Assembly (NCBI GenBank): GCA_037131165.1
Contig: JBAXRO010000004.1
Location: 1 to 61,383 of the forward strand
Reading direction: 5' to 3'
Source of the DNA: WLNJ01 sp037131165
GTDB lineage: Bacteria > Actinomycetota > Thermoleophilia > Solirubrobacterales > Solirubrobacteraceae
DNA length: 61,383 bases
The notes under the pieces are model-generated. The model was not told the origin of the DNA. It saw only the letters and a program-made list of their open reading frames with translations, and searched no databases. Position numbers and translations under genes: made by a program. Shown here piece after piece: positions 17,538 through 27,197 of this stretch (positions within the stretch are counted from its first letter, which is position 1; each line of letters begins with the position of its first letter).

Positions 17538-17888
17538 ATGTCCGACAAGCTTGACCTGAAAGCACCGCTCGGTGTGATCCTCGACCTGCCCGGCGCACCC
17601 GAGACGCCACACACCGTCATCGGTGTCAGGGGCCAGTACCGCCCGAACGTCGCCACCCCCATTGGCGGGAACGGCGAGATCACCCTCGACGAGGCCAAGG
17701 CCGCGATCGCCAGGGGCGTCCCGTTGCGTCTCGTGAACGTCGCAAAGAAGGACGTGGAGGCACTGCGCGAGCAGGCCGCCGAAGACCTCGCAGACGCCCG
17801 CAGGGGTGCCGTGCAGGCCCGCAAGGAAGACCTGATCGGCGCGGAGCCGTCGGTTCTCAATGACCAACTCGAAGCAGTGAAGGAGTAG
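17538..17888 (+). CDS. Hypothetical phage protein before the major tail gene
   Basis: 116 aa. The first half is beta-like (LGVILDLPGAPETPHTVIGV); the second is a charged helix (KKDVEALREQAAEDLADARR). No recognised family. It lies 4 bases before the major tail protein gene and has its own GAGAAAGG ribosome site. Confidence 0.6.
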   Translation: MSDKLDLKAPLGVILDLPGAPETPHTVIGVRGQYRPNVATPIGGNGEITLDEAKAAIARGVPLRLVNVAKKDVEALREQAAEDLADARRGAVQARKEDLIGAEPSVLNDQLEAVKE

Positions 17889-17892
17889 AACC

Positions 17893-18975
17893 ATGGCAAA
17901 CGGCTATTTCACAGCCAAGTACGAGCAGGCCGGCGCGAGCAACTACGCGCCATCACCGGGCGCGGAAGGCATCACCCCGAGCTACGGGCTGCTGAGGTAC
18001 TTCCCCATTCAGCAGGCCAAGCCCAGCTTGGGACCTGATCCGATGGAGCGCAACGACGAGCTGCGCAACACCGACCAGCCCCTGCTTCAGATCACCGACA
18101 CGTACGATCCGACGTGGGAATACCAGAGCCGCGCATACCCGGACATCATCGGCTGGCACCTCGCTCAGCTCCTCGGCCGAGACACGACAAGCGGGTACGC
18201 GGTCGCCGCGGGTGCTGGCGCAACCGACCTGGACGGCACCACTGCGCTCGCCGCGGGCCAGTTCGCGCACACGTGGACCGCACCGTTCGGCCCGAGCGGC
18301 GCTCTGCCGCAGACGTCGCAACTGCTCTGGGCCTACAAGGACCAAGGCGCGTTCCTCCGCCTCAACGGCGCGGCGACCGAACAGTTCGAGATCGATACGC
18401 CCGACAAGGGGGGAGTGCAGATCAAGGCCAATGGCCCGGGCACGTACCTCGAGTCGATCAGCGATCCGAGTCTCACTCCGACCTACGAGTCGCCAAGCAT
18501 CCGGCCATTCGTGCACGCGAACCTCAACGTCGCGTTCAGTGGCGCGAGCGCACCCTCAAGCCCGGGTGCCGCAAGCGGGTTCAACGTGCAGATCAACAAC
18601 CCGGTCACCGCGGTCAGGACTCTCGGTGTCAACTCGCAGTACCCCGACCGCATGGAGAAGGACGACGGTCCGATCATGCTGTCGGGCTCGATCGCAAAGC
18701 GTAACCTCACGAAGACCGAGTGGGAAGCGATGCGTGACCTGAACCTGTTCACGATCACCGCCAGGTGGCAAAGCTCGCAGTTCATGACCGGATCGACCGG
18801 GGCGAAGTACGGCCTGCAGATGACCATCCAAGCGCAGCTCGTCGGAGGCGATGTCGATGATCTCGATAACAAGCGTCGCCACGGATCGTCGTTCAACTGG
18901 GTCGCAGTGCACGATGGGTCGACCGCGAGTGCCGTAATCAAGCTCGTCAACAAGACTGCGACGTACGCAGCATGA
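17893..18975 (+). CDS. Major tail protein
   Basis: 360 aa. Forms the tail tube. Beta-rich, with the phrases NTDQPLLQITDTYDPTWEYQ and RDLNLFTITARWQSSQ, and located directly before the paired tail chaperones and tape measure, where siphoviruses encode the tube protein. The 4-base overlap with the next gene is ATGA. The family call is from position and fold character. Confidence 0.8.
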   Translation: MANGYFTAKYEQAGASNYAPSPGAEGITPSYGLLRYFPIQQAKPSLGPDPMERNDELRNTDQPLLQITDTYDPTWEYQSRAYPDIIGWHLAQLLGRDTTSGYAVAAGAGATDLDGTTALAAGQFAHTWTAPFGPSGALPQTSQLLWAYKDQGAFLRLNGAATEQFEIDTPDKGGVQIKANGPGTYLESISDPSLTPTYESPSIRPFVHANLNVAFSGASAPSSPGAASGFNVQINNPVTAVRTLGVNSQYPDRMEKDDGPIMLSGSIAKRNLTKTEWEAMRDLNLFTITARWQSSQFMTGSTGAKYGLQMTIQAQLVGGDVDDLDNKRRHGSSFNWVAVHDGSTASAVIKLVNKTATYAA

Positions 18976-19316
18976 GCGCCCGCAAGATCACGATCGCGGA
19001 CACGTTCGAGCCGATCGAAGTGGACCTCCTCGGCGTCGTCTACGAGACCATTCCGGTCACGCGCAGCGTGCAGCACAAGCTTGTCGAGCTTGAGAAGGCA
19101 TCGGGTGGAGTTCTTGAGGACACGACCGCGAACCCCGACGATCAGTTCAAGTACCTCGCGAACATCGTCGCGATGCGCCTCAAGGCCGTCGACGACGCTG
19201 CCCCTGACGCTTCGGAGCACATCATCAGCCTTTACGAGGCAGACAAGCTCCGCCTTGATCAGCTGATCGCGCTGATCGACGACCTCGGAGGAGTCGAGGC
19301 AAACCCTACGCAGTGA
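18972..19316 (+). CDS. Tail assembly chaperone, upstream ORF (G-like)
   Basis: 114 aa, helical, with an N-terminal strand pair (IEVDLLGVVYETIPVTR). It coats the tape measure protein during tail assembly (family role). Its last codons contain AAACCCT (19301-19307) read as GCA AAC CCT, a X_XXY_YYZ slippery heptamer. Slipping back one base would continue into the next ORF and make a G-GT type fusion. Confidence 0.8.
   Translation: MSARKITIADTFEPIEVDLLGVVYETIPVTRSVQHKLVELEKASGGVLEDTTANPDDQFKYLANIVAMRLKAVDDAAPDASEHIISLYEADKLRLDQLIALIDDLGGVEANPTQ
19301..19307 (+). promoter_or_regulatory. Probable -1 ribosomal frameshift site
   Basis: AAACCCT lies in the zero frame as A AAC CCT, 7 bases before the stop of the first chaperone ORF. 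The next ORF is in the -1 frame, and after slippage reading continues TAC GCA GTG AAC without a stop. This is the arrangement known from lambda G/GT and many siphoviruses. Confidence 0.7.
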
Positions 19317-19564
19317 ACCTCGGGCGGTTGATTACCGCTCAGGTTCCCGACCTCGACGAAACCGAGGTTACGGATCTTGTGCTCTTGCGCAAGGAGTACG
19401 GCATCGGTGCTCGCGAGGCATGGATGAACATGCCCGCGTGGGAAGTGCAGCTGCTGCTTGGTGCCGTTCGCGGTGACGAGCCAGCGGAAGATGTAGGTGA
19501 CCCGTTCGAGGACGGGCCGCCAAGTGAATTCAGAGACCTGTTCAACCAAGAGGAGTCAGACTGA
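19313..19564 (+). CDS. Tail assembly chaperone, frameshift ORF (T-like)
   Basis: 83 aa if started at its own GTG 19313, but it more likely serves as the C-terminal extension of the preceding ORF by -1 frameshifting. Segments EYGIGAREAWMNMPAWEVQL and an acidic tail (EDPF-like region, PSEFRDLFNQEE) are typical of the T part, which contacts the tape measure. It overlaps the tape measure start. Confidence 0.75.
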   Translation: MNLGRLITAQVPDLDETEVTDLVLLRKEYGIGAREAWMNMPAWEVQLLLGAVRGDEPAEDVGDPFEDGPPSEFRDLFNQEESD

Positions 19565-21705
19565 TGGCCGGACGCGGTGGCATTCGCCTCTACATCACTG
19601 CCGATTCGAAGGGACTGAACAGGGGTCTGAATCAGGCTCAGAGCAGTGTGGACCGGTTCGCCAAGGGGGCGGGCCGGCTTTCGCGTCTTGGAGGTGGGGG
19701 ACTCGCGGGCGTCGTCGGTGGATTGACGAGCCTGGGTGGTGCCGCTGCGCTGTTGAAGGAATCGACGACCGCGACGATGGATCTCTACAAGGCGACAAGG
19801 CGCCTGTCGACGATCACTGGCATGGACATGCAGACGTCGAACGCGTGGATCAACACTGCGCAGTCGCGCGGAATCAAGACCGATCAGCTCGTCAGGTCCT
19901 ACACGACCTTGGCGAAGCAGATCGGTTTGGCTCAGCGCGGCGGCAAGACCGCGGTAGCGACGTTCCAGCAGTTGGGTGTGAGCCAAGAGACGCTGCGGAC
20001 TGGCAACACGGCCGAGATCATGGCGAAGGTCAGCGACGGGTTCACAAGGTACGCGGACGGCCTTGGGAAGTCACGGGTCGCCAGCCAGCTGTTCGGCCGG
20101 TCCTACGCGCCGATGCTTGCCCTGCTCAACAAGGGCAGCGGAAACCTCAAGGAGCTGCTCCGCGACGAGCTCAAGCACGGCGGACAACTCACCCTGAGCC
20201 AGAAGCAATACGAGCGCGCAAGGCAAGCTCAGATCCGGTTCAACATGAGCATGGAAAAGCTCAAGGTCACGATCGGCAACTCGGTCCTGCCATTCGTCAC
20301 CAAGCTCGCGAACAAGATGTCAGACTGGCTGCAGAAGGGAGCCAACCGCCAGAAGATCGAGCAGGTCGTTCACTCGTTCGCGCGGATGGCAACTCAGATC
20401 GGGAACGTCCTTGAGGAGCTCGCGCCCGTCGTCCGTTCGATCGGTCGTTTCGTCGCGAAGAATCCCGGCATCGTCAAGATGATCGGTTACATGGTCGCCC
20501 TGCGGGTCGCGGTCAAGCTGATCAGTTTCGTCAATCCCCTGCGGGGCGTAACTCAGCTCATCGGGCGCGTGCGCTACCTGCGCACGGCAGGCGTTCGCGG
20601 TGGGCGCGGCATGGTGAACGGCATCACGAGCGCCCTCAACTGGGTCAAGCCGAAGATCGCGTCGTGGCTCGCCGCTTTGGCGATCAGGTTCGGTGCAGCC
20701 GGCAGTGCGTCCGGCAGCGCGTTCGGTGGCGGGTTCATCGCGTCGATGCTCGCAAAGCTCGGCCCGATCGCGGGCATCCTCAAGTGGGGCGCGCGAATCG
20801 GCGGGCCCGGAGCGTTCCTGACAACGTTCTTCACGCACGGCGTCAACGACATCACCCCGGACCGCAACGTCCGCGACATGGTTGGAATTCGTGGCAGTGG
20901 AACCGTCAAGTTCCTGCCGCAAGCCAGCAGCGCCCAGATGGCCGCGCTGCGCGGCTCGAGCGGCATTCCGAGCATGTCCATGCCGCAGTTGACGATGCCT
21001 GCAGGCGAGCCGACTCAGAACACCGGCGACGGCGCCTCAGGAGGGCGACGCGGTGCGCGAAGGGCAGGCGCCCCCAAGGTCTCTCCTCGCGCAGCCCTGC
21101 ACCGCGCCTACAGGCTGCGCAACTGGGCGCACCCCTTCAAGGTTCGCCTCGCGCGCATCGGTTCTCGCGACACGTCGCTCGCTGCGAACCGACGCCGCAA
21201 GAGCATCCTCGAGCAGGGCATCGCCAAGTGGCGAAGCGTGCGCTCCGAGCTCAAGCGTCTCGCGTCCGATGCTCACAAGGGCGGCGACGAAAGGGTCACC
21301 TCAATGATCTGGGACTTGATTCATCGCGGCGACGAGCTTGCCGCCCGATGGAAAACGGAGCTCGGCGCAGTCAAGGACGTCATCGCCGTCGAAGGCAGTC
21401 AAGAAGCGATCGACAACGCCAACCGCAAGCTCGAAGTCGCGCGGAGCACGATCGCCGCTGAGCAGGCATTCCTCAAGACTGCGTTCGGCTTCGGGGACAT
21501 TGGGTCGGGTGGCATGAACGCTTGGACGGCAGCGGGTGGGGCGATGGGCCTCAGTGCCGCGGGCGGCAACGTGAACATCATGATCAACAGTCTGCATCCC
21601 GGCGACGCGAAGACGAAGGCCGCGATCGGTAAGGCCGTCGTTGGCGCAGTCGGGAATCAGGGTTCGCGCAAGCGCCCGAGGCAGACGGTTGGAGGTCGAC
21701 GCTGA
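19564..21705 (+). CDS. Tape measure protein
   Basis: 713 aa, setting tail length. N-terminal Gly-rich and coil region (GRGGIRLYITADSKGLNRGL, QAQSSVDRFAKGAGRL), long helices with hydrophobic stretches in the middle (IVKMIGYMVALRVAVKLISF), then a basic helical C-terminal part. It is short for a tape measure, implying a fairly short tail. A GANKMS-type motif (TKLANKMSDWLQ) marks the conserved region. ATG overlaps the next gene. Confidence 0.88.
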   Translation: MAGRGGIRLYITADSKGLNRGLNQAQSSVDRFAKGAGRLSRLGGGGLAGVVGGLTSLGGAAALLKESTTATMDLYKATRRLSTITGMDMQTSNAWINTAQSRGIKTDQLVRSYTTLAKQIGLAQRGGKTAVATFQQLGVSQETLRTGNTAEIMAKVSDGFTRYADGLGKSRVASQLFGRSYAPMLALLNKGSGNLKELLRDELKHGGQLTLSQKQYERARQAQIRFNMSMEKLKVTIGNSVLPFVTKLANKMSDWLQKGANRQKIEQVVHSFARMATQIGNVLEELAPVVRSIGRFVAKNPGIVKMIGYMVALRVAVKLISFVNPLRGVTQLIGRVRYLRTAGVRGGRGMVNGITSALNWVKPKIASWLAALAIRFGAAGSASGSAFGGGFIASMLAKLGPIAGILKWGARIGGPGAFLTTFFTHGVNDITPDRNVRDMVGIRGSGTVKFLPQASSAQMAALRGSSGIPSMSMPQLTMPAGEPTQNTGDGASGGRRGARRAGAPKVSPRAALHRAYRLRNWAHPFKVRLARIGSRDTSLAANRRRKSILEQGIAKWRSVRSELKRLASDAHKGGDERVTSMIWDLIHRGDELAARWKTELGAVKDVIAVEGSQEAIDNANRKLEVARSTIAAEQAFLKTAFGFGDIGSGGMNAWTAAGGAMGLSAAGGNVNIMINSLHPGDAKTKAAIGKAVVGAVGNQGSRKRPRQTVGGRR

Positions 21706-24188
21706 TGCTGCTCAACCTCTCAAGCTACGCGGCCTCGCCAACCTCGTTGGTGATCGCGGACAACACTTCCACACCGCCGTATGCCCTCATCGCGGACCAG
21801 CTCGATTGGGGCAACGCTCGCTTCGAGCATCAGTACTCCGCTCCGCGCGGCACGCAGGGAGCCAGGCCCGCCGCTGGCATTCCGCAGAACCGCACGGTCT
21901 CGATGCAGCTGCGCGTCTACGGGACGAGCAAAACGAATCTCGCGACCAACCTGCGCAACCTTGCGATGGTGCTCGACGAGCTCCGCCGGTTCGGCGGTCG
22001 ACTGTCGTGGCAGAGCGCCGGCCAATCGTTCCGCCAGAACCTCGAAGTGATGGGAACCGACGGAGTTGAGCTCGGCGCCTGGGGCAACCGGCCGGAGAAT
22101 CGCAACATCGCGACCGTCACCTTTGCCCTGTCGTGTGCACCGTACGCCAAGGGCGACCCGATGGACGTCCTCGACTCGTCGTTCGCGAACCTGTCAACAG
22201 ACTACACGCTGGACTCCGGCACGATCGGGAACCTGTCCACGGCTGGCGGCAAGGTCACGGCAACGGCAGCGACCACGTCCGAGTATCGCCTGATTCACAC
22301 GAGCCGCGGCTACGACCTCGGTGACGTCGAAACGATCGTGATGCTGAAAGTCGGCTCGACTGTCACGAGCTGGAAGGGCGGCGCTATCGCGTGGCGCACC
22401 GACGCCAACAACTACCTGACCGCCTACGTCGATGACAACGGCACCAACAGTCGCTTGAGAATCGATCAGGTCACGGCCGGATCGACGACCAATCGCGCGA
22501 CCGTCAACCTCGCGGCGCGAGTGACCGCCAACCAGACCGTGTACGTGGTCCTGCGCGCGGAAGGCACGTCAGTCACCGCCGAATACTGGACCAGTGCGCC
22601 AACGCCGATGGGCACTCCCACACTGACGACCACGTGGACGGCTAGCGCCGCGCTGGCGGGCAAGTGCGGCGTCGTGTTCGTGCCTCAGTCGACAACCGCT
22701 GAAAGTGACTCCCTGACGGTCAGGCCGTACACGTATTCGAAGCGGGCACTGCCAGCCACCTGGCCGATGCTTGGCTCCATCCCGGGCGACGTGCCGGCCC
22801 TCGCAGGGATCGAAGGAACGACCGTGCAGTCGTTGCCGTTCGCGATGTTCGCGTGGCAACAGACACCAGGCGCGTCGAGCCTGTCGGGAACGCCGACTCC
22901 ACGTCCCGCATTCACGGTTTTCAACGGCAACGACGACGTGGCAGCCGCTCGAGCCGGATGGATGTTCGTTGATTCGACGCGCAACCTGATCAGCACGACG
23001 TTCGCGACGGTGAGTGCCACGTCGTCAGGGACTACAACGACGACGTACACGTACACGACCACGAGTGCTCATGGACTGACAACGGGCCAGACGGTGACCG
23101 TCTTCAACGTGACGGCAAGCGCCTACAACCAGACGGGGACGGTCACGGTCACGAGCGCGACGACGTTCACGATGACTGGCAAGACGTTCGCGACGACTTC
23201 AACGGCCTCGGGGACGACGTACACGTACACGACCAGCTCCGCTCACGGCCTGTCAACGGGCGACACGGTCACACTCACCGGGTTCGGAGTGGCGGCCTAC
23301 AACGCAACGGGCGTCACCGTCACGGTCACAAGCGCGACGACGTTCACTCGAGTCGGCGGTACTTCCGGACCAGCTGCGAGCAGCGGCACGACTGTTCCCA
23401 ACCCGGCTGCGTCAAGCGCCAGCGGCACCGTGACCCTCGGCGCATTGAGCAGCATGACGTTTTCAGCCGAGTATCCGCTCGACCCAAGCCTACTTCCGAT
23501 CGATGCTTACGCGGACGGCGACCGAGCGATCGAAGTGTGGGCGCTGCTGCGCTCCGATTCGAGCAGCAGGCTCGCGTTTCCAACGATCGTCGCGAGCTTG
23601 AAGGCCGCAGCCGGCGGCGGAGTCACCCGGTACACGGACGAATGGGGCAGCGCAGGGCGGATCGTGCCGACCGCGTCAAGCTCCAGCGTGAACCCCGTTC
23701 TGCGGTGGACGCGCTTGGGGACGCTTCACTTGCCCGCAGCTGGCAGCCGAGAGATGCGACTCGTGCTCGCCGGCAGCGTCGCGACGGGCAGCGCAGGCGG
23801 CGTGTTCGGAATCGCTCGAGTGATGCTCTTGCCGGTAAGGCAACGGGCGGCAACACCGACCACGAAAGCGAACGATGCGACGTACCCGGCGTGGAGTGCC
23901 AGCGCGGCGGAAACAGTCAAGTACGTCGACAGTGACCTGAGCACCACCGCCTATCAACCGTCGTCAAGTCTCGTGCCGTTGGGTGACCGCAGTTTCGGTG
24001 GCAGCCCCTTGGAGATCTCGCCCGGCGTCACAAGCCTCGGAGTGATCCTCGCAGCGAACGTCCCGGACTCCCCGACCGCGGACTCAACCACCGAGTACCT
24101 GGGCACGGCGACGCCACCGTCGGCTACGTCGCAGCCACAAGCGACCGTGCACGTGAGCGTGACCCCTCGCTTTGCGTACCTGAGGTGA
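21705..24188 (+). CDS. Distal tail/baseplate protein with internal repeat
   Basis: 827 aa. The N-terminal 170 residues look Dit-like (LDWGNARFEHQYSAPRGTQG, LAMVLDELRRFGGRLSWQ). A central jelly-roll-like segment follows (residues 175-345). Two tandem Thr-rich repeats of about 55 residues occur near 440-555, each with the pattern TYTYTT.SAHGL.TG..VT and SATTFT. The C-terminus is beta-rich. Both repeats look like carbohydrate-binding or surface-exposed inserts. Start ATG overlaps the tape measure stop. Confidence 0.8.
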   Translation: MLLNLSSYAASPTSLVIADNTSTPPYALIADQLDWGNARFEHQYSAPRGTQGARPAAGIPQNRTVSMQLRVYGTSKTNLATNLRNLAMVLDELRRFGGRLSWQSAGQSFRQNLEVMGTDGVELGAWGNRPENRNIATVTFALSCAPYAKGDPMDVLDSSFANLSTDYTLDSGTIGNLSTAGGKVTATAATTSEYRLIHTSRGYDLGDVETIVMLKVGSTVTSWKGGAIAWRTDANNYLTAYVDDNGTNSRLRIDQVTAGSTTNRATVNLAARVTANQTVYVVLRAEGTSVTAEYWTSAPTPMGTPTLTTTWTASAALAGKCGVVFVPQSTTAESDSLTVRPYTYSKRALPATWPMLGSIPGDVPALAGIEGTTVQSLPFAMFAWQQTPGASSLSGTPTPRPAFTVFNGNDDVAAARAGWMFVDSTRNLISTTFATVSATSSGTTTTTYTYTTTSAHGLTTGQTVTVFNVTASAYNQTGTVTVTSATTFTMTGKTFATTSTASGTTYTYTTSSAHGLSTGDTVTLTGFGVAAYNATGVTVTVTSATTFTRVGGTSGPAASSGTTVPNPAASSASGTVTLGALSSMTFSAEYPLDPSLLPIDAYADGDRAIEVWALLRSDSSSRLAFPTIVASLKAAAGGGVTRYTDEWGSAGRIVPTASSSSVNPVLRWTRLGTLHLPAAGSREMRLVLAGSVATGSAGGVFGIARVMLLPVRQRAATPTTKANDATYPAWSASAAETVKYVDSDLSTTAYQPSSSLVPLGDRSFGGSPLEISPGVTSLGVILAANVPDSPTADSTTEYLGTATPPSATSQPQATVHVSVTPRFAYLR

Positions 24189-24192
24189 TGTG

Positions 24193-26931
24193 ATGCGTGA
24201 CGCGACGATCAGACTGCAGGATCTCGACGGCACATGGACGACGCTCGGAACGGACCGCGCGTCCGGGATCTACGCTCAGGGCCTGAACCTCACCTCCAAC
24301 GATTGGGGCCCGGACACGGCCACGTTCGAGCTGCATCGCAACCCGTCGCTGAGCTGGCCCGACCTCAGTGCGTTCACGCCCGTCGAGATCGAAGTCGGCA
24401 ATCAACTCTGTTGGTCGGGGCGCGTCGCGGAAGCCCAAGTCCAGGACGGCTCGACGCGGCAGCTGAGCGTCAGGTGCGAAGGCAGGCAGTACGAACTCGA
24501 CGACGATCAGTTCGCTCGCACGTACTACACCCGGTCGATTGGAGACTGGCAGCCAATCACTGATTACGTCCCTGTCGGCACTGACTGGGTCGGGCATGGT
24601 GGCACCGTCGACGTGCGCGACGGCTCGATCTGGATGGGCTGGCGCGCCGGCAGCGTCATGCGAACCGGCGACATGCTCGGCCTCGTCCTTGACTTGGGCG
24701 CCAAAGCCGACTACGGGTTCGGACGCCTGTCGGCGTTCGGCGAGATGCACATGGAAGGGTTCAAGTTCCCGCTGTCTACCGTCAAGGGCAACTACGGAAC
24801 CAATGGGGTCGGCTACATCACGACCGCGTACGGCAACGACACGAACGGCCCGGCGTACCCGTCCAATCAGAACAACTCGACACTGCCGGTCAGTGCATGG
24901 TCCAGCGGCGTGTCCTACGCGCCCGGCGACGTCGTGTCCTACAACGCAACGGTAATGGGCGGCTACCAACAGGTTTACATCAAGCAGACGGGAACCGGCT
25001 CGTCTGCGACCACGCCGCCGAACGACTCGAATTGGTTCCAGGTGCGCAACCCCATCAGCGTATGGGTCGAGTTCTTTCCTGACCTCGGGTCACTGTATTC
25101 CGCCGCCCAATGGACTCGTCAGGACTTCATCGACAACTACGAATCCGTGTTCGGCTTCAACAAGGCGGTGGCGACCACTGATGCCGCTGCAGCGCAATCG
25201 TGCAGTGCCATGTTGAGCACCGGCCTCGCAGCCAACGACGGCAGTCTGGTGCGACCGTCGGCGTCCAATCAGGGCAAGAACATCAAGCAGGCCGCCTTCT
25301 GGAAAACCGCGTCGAACAGTGCCCGGTACTGCCTGATTGCCATGTCCACAAGTGGTTACGGCAAAGTGGGCACAATTGCAACCGGCGCGATCCGTGACGT
25401 GCAGCCCCTGCCGAATTCGTACGGCTTGAACTTGGGTGGGCTGGCGTTGACGAGCAGCTACACGAACTCGCAAACACCGAACCTTGATCCGACCACGAAT
25501 TCGTATGCGGACATCGTCGGCTCCGTCGCTTCAGCATTGAAGGCCAGCGCTGTCGTCAGGGCAGCGGTCTCAAGAGCCGCACAGAGCTTGACGACCCGTC
25601 AAGTTCAAGACACGAGCCTCAACTTGCAGCACGTCAAGACCGACGGGTTCAAGACCCCACGCGAGGTCATTCAGGACGTCAACTCTTTCCACGGGTGGGT
25701 TTCGCGCGTCGACGCCGATGGTGACCTTGTGTTCAAGCCGCAACCCACTGCGCCTCGGTTCGAACTTGGTTCATGGTCTGGCTATGAGTTCACGGATCAG
25801 GCTGCCTCGAGCGGCGAGGACATTTACAGTCGAGTGATCGTCGAGGGGCTTGACCCGTTCGGCCAGTTGAATCAGGTGGTTCGCACCGCGGCCCAAGTCG
25901 CGACAAGCGTCAGGCTTTCAACGCCTGGGGCGTCGACGTTGACCGCGGCTCAGCAGCAAAGCTTGAACGTCGTGAGTGTTCAGCAGAGTGACGTCGCGAT
26001 CGGCACGCCGAACGGCAAGATTCCCGTCGACACGGTCATCACGGCAACACCGCAGATGCTCGCTCAGCTTACGCCAGCAGGCACGTCAGGAGCGACAGCC
26101 GTCGCCGCCGCGGCCGTGTCCGTCAATGGAGTCTTCCGAGCCGGCGTGACCTACGAATTCACTGGATCGATCAACATCGATGGGCCAAGCCTCGGAGATC
26201 CACCTCAAGATTTTCTGCTTCGGTTCGGCAACGACGGTTACGCAATCGGCACGAGCATGGTCGTTCAGACAGGTGTCACGCAAGCGCTCACGACGGAGAC
26301 GTACACCAACGTGGTTCGCTTGACCGCCTCGAACTCAAGGGCCAACTGGAAGGCCGCTAACCGGTTCACGGTTTACTGGACGCCCGCGACCGATCAGACC
26401 CTGTCCACCGCGTTTGGCGGCATGGCAATCGCGATCGCCGGCAACGCAAGCCAAGGTGCCTACGCTGGAGTGTTCGGGATCAACGCCGGGCAAAGCTCAA
26501 TCCCGACGACCAACCAGCTCAACATCGCCGTGCGCTCCCGCGCAGTCACGCTCGCCGAGCGTCGCGGACTCAAGCGCACGTTCATGCTCAGCGTCCCGGG
26601 CTCGCAAACCAACGCGACACTCACCGCGATCGCGGACGCTTGGCTGTTCAACCACCTGCGCGCCCAGTTCCGAGGCACCATGACCTCAACTGGGCCCACG
26701 GCCTTCCGGCAAGCCGACACCGGCGACCCAGTCCACCCAAGTCGGCTTCTGCTCGAGGCCGGGGAAGTCATCCGTCTCAGTGACCGCGTCGACCCCGACA
26801 CCGGCCAACTGGGTCGCGAAGCACGCGTCGCGAGCGTGAGCTACGACCATGATGCTCAATCCGTAAGCATCGAGCTCGACAACCGCCGAGACAACCTACA
26901 GACGTTCCTCAACCGCCTCGCCGCCGCATAG
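24193..26931 (+). CDS. Large minor tail protein (Tal-like)
   Basis: About 912 aa; start ATG 24193 or GTG 24190. The N-terminus resembles tail-hub proteins (GIYAQGLNLTSNDWGPDTAT, PVEIEVGNQLCWSGRV), with a central receptor-binding-like beta region and a C-terminal hub-like end (VSYDHDAQSVSIELDNRR). It follows Dit, as the tail-associated protein usually does. No separate tail fibre gene follows, so host recognition probably resides in this protein or the previous one. Confidence 0.78.
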   Translation: MRDATIRLQDLDGTWTTLGTDRASGIYAQGLNLTSNDWGPDTATFELHRNPSLSWPDLSAFTPVEIEVGNQLCWSGRVAEAQVQDGSTRQLSVRCEGRQYELDDDQFARTYYTRSIGDWQPITDYVPVGTDWVGHGGTVDVRDGSIWMGWRAGSVMRTGDMLGLVLDLGAKADYGFGRLSAFGEMHMEGFKFPLSTVKGNYGTNGVGYITTAYGNDTNGPAYPSNQNNSTLPVSAWSSGVSYAPGDVVSYNATVMGGYQQVYIKQTGTGSSATTPPNDSNWFQVRNPISVWVEFFPDLGSLYSAAQWTRQDFIDNYESVFGFNKAVATTDAAAAQSCSAMLSTGLAANDGSLVRPSASNQGKNIKQAAFWKTASNSARYCLIAMSTSGYGKVGTIATGAIRDVQPLPNSYGLNLGGLALTSSYTNSQTPNLDPTTNSYADIVGSVASALKASAVVRAAVSRAAQSLTTRQVQDTSLNLQHVKTDGFKTPREVIQDVNSFHGWVSRVDADGDLVFKPQPTAPRFELGSWSGYEFTDQAASSGEDIYSRVIVEGLDPFGQLNQVVRTAAQVATSVRLSTPGASTLTAAQQQSLNVVSVQQSDVAIGTPNGKIPVDTVITATPQMLAQLTPAGTSGATAVAAAAVSVNGVFRAGVTYEFTGSINIDGPSLGDPPQDFLLRFGNDGYAIGTSMVVQTGVTQALTTETYTNVVRLTASNSRANWKAANRFTVYWTPATDQTLSTAFGGMAIAIAGNASQGAYAGVFGINAGQSSIPTTNQLNIAVRSRAVTLAERRGLKRTFMLSVPGSQTNATLTAIADAWLFNHLRAQFRGTMTSTGPTAFRQADTGDPVHPSRLLLEAGEVIRLSDRVDPDTGQLGREARVASVSYDHDAQSVSIELDNRRDNLQTFLNRLAAA

Positions 26932-26945
26932 GGGGCGACTGACCA

Positions 26946-27182
26946 ATGACCCAAGGCGACATCACATTCCTTATGCGCGAACTCGATTCGATCAAGAGCA
27001 CCGTCGAGAAGACCCAAGAAGACGTCGTCGACGTCCGCGAACGCGTCACGCGCCTCGAGGCAAACGACGAACGTCGACTTCGCAGCCTCACTCGCATCCA
27101 GTGGGCGATCGGCTTGAGCGTCACCGCGCTCTTGGCCGGCGTACCCGTGCTTTTCCTGATCGTCGACCGCATCACTAACTAG
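26946..27182 (+). CDS. Small membrane protein, holin-like
   Basis: 78 aa. Residues 1-50 form a charged coiled coil (RELDSIKSTVEKTQEDVVDV); residues 52-75 are one membrane helix (AIGLSVTALLAGVPVLFLIV). This resembles one-TM haemolysin/XhlA-type lysis proteins. It lies immediately before the endolysin gene; a second holin-like gene follows the endolysin. Confidence 0.7.
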   Translation: MTQGDITFLMRELDSIKSTVEKTQEDVVDVRERVTRLEANDERRLRSLTRIQWAIGLSVTALLAGVPVLFLIVDRITN

Positions 27183-27197
27183 CCCGAGGAGGGTCAC

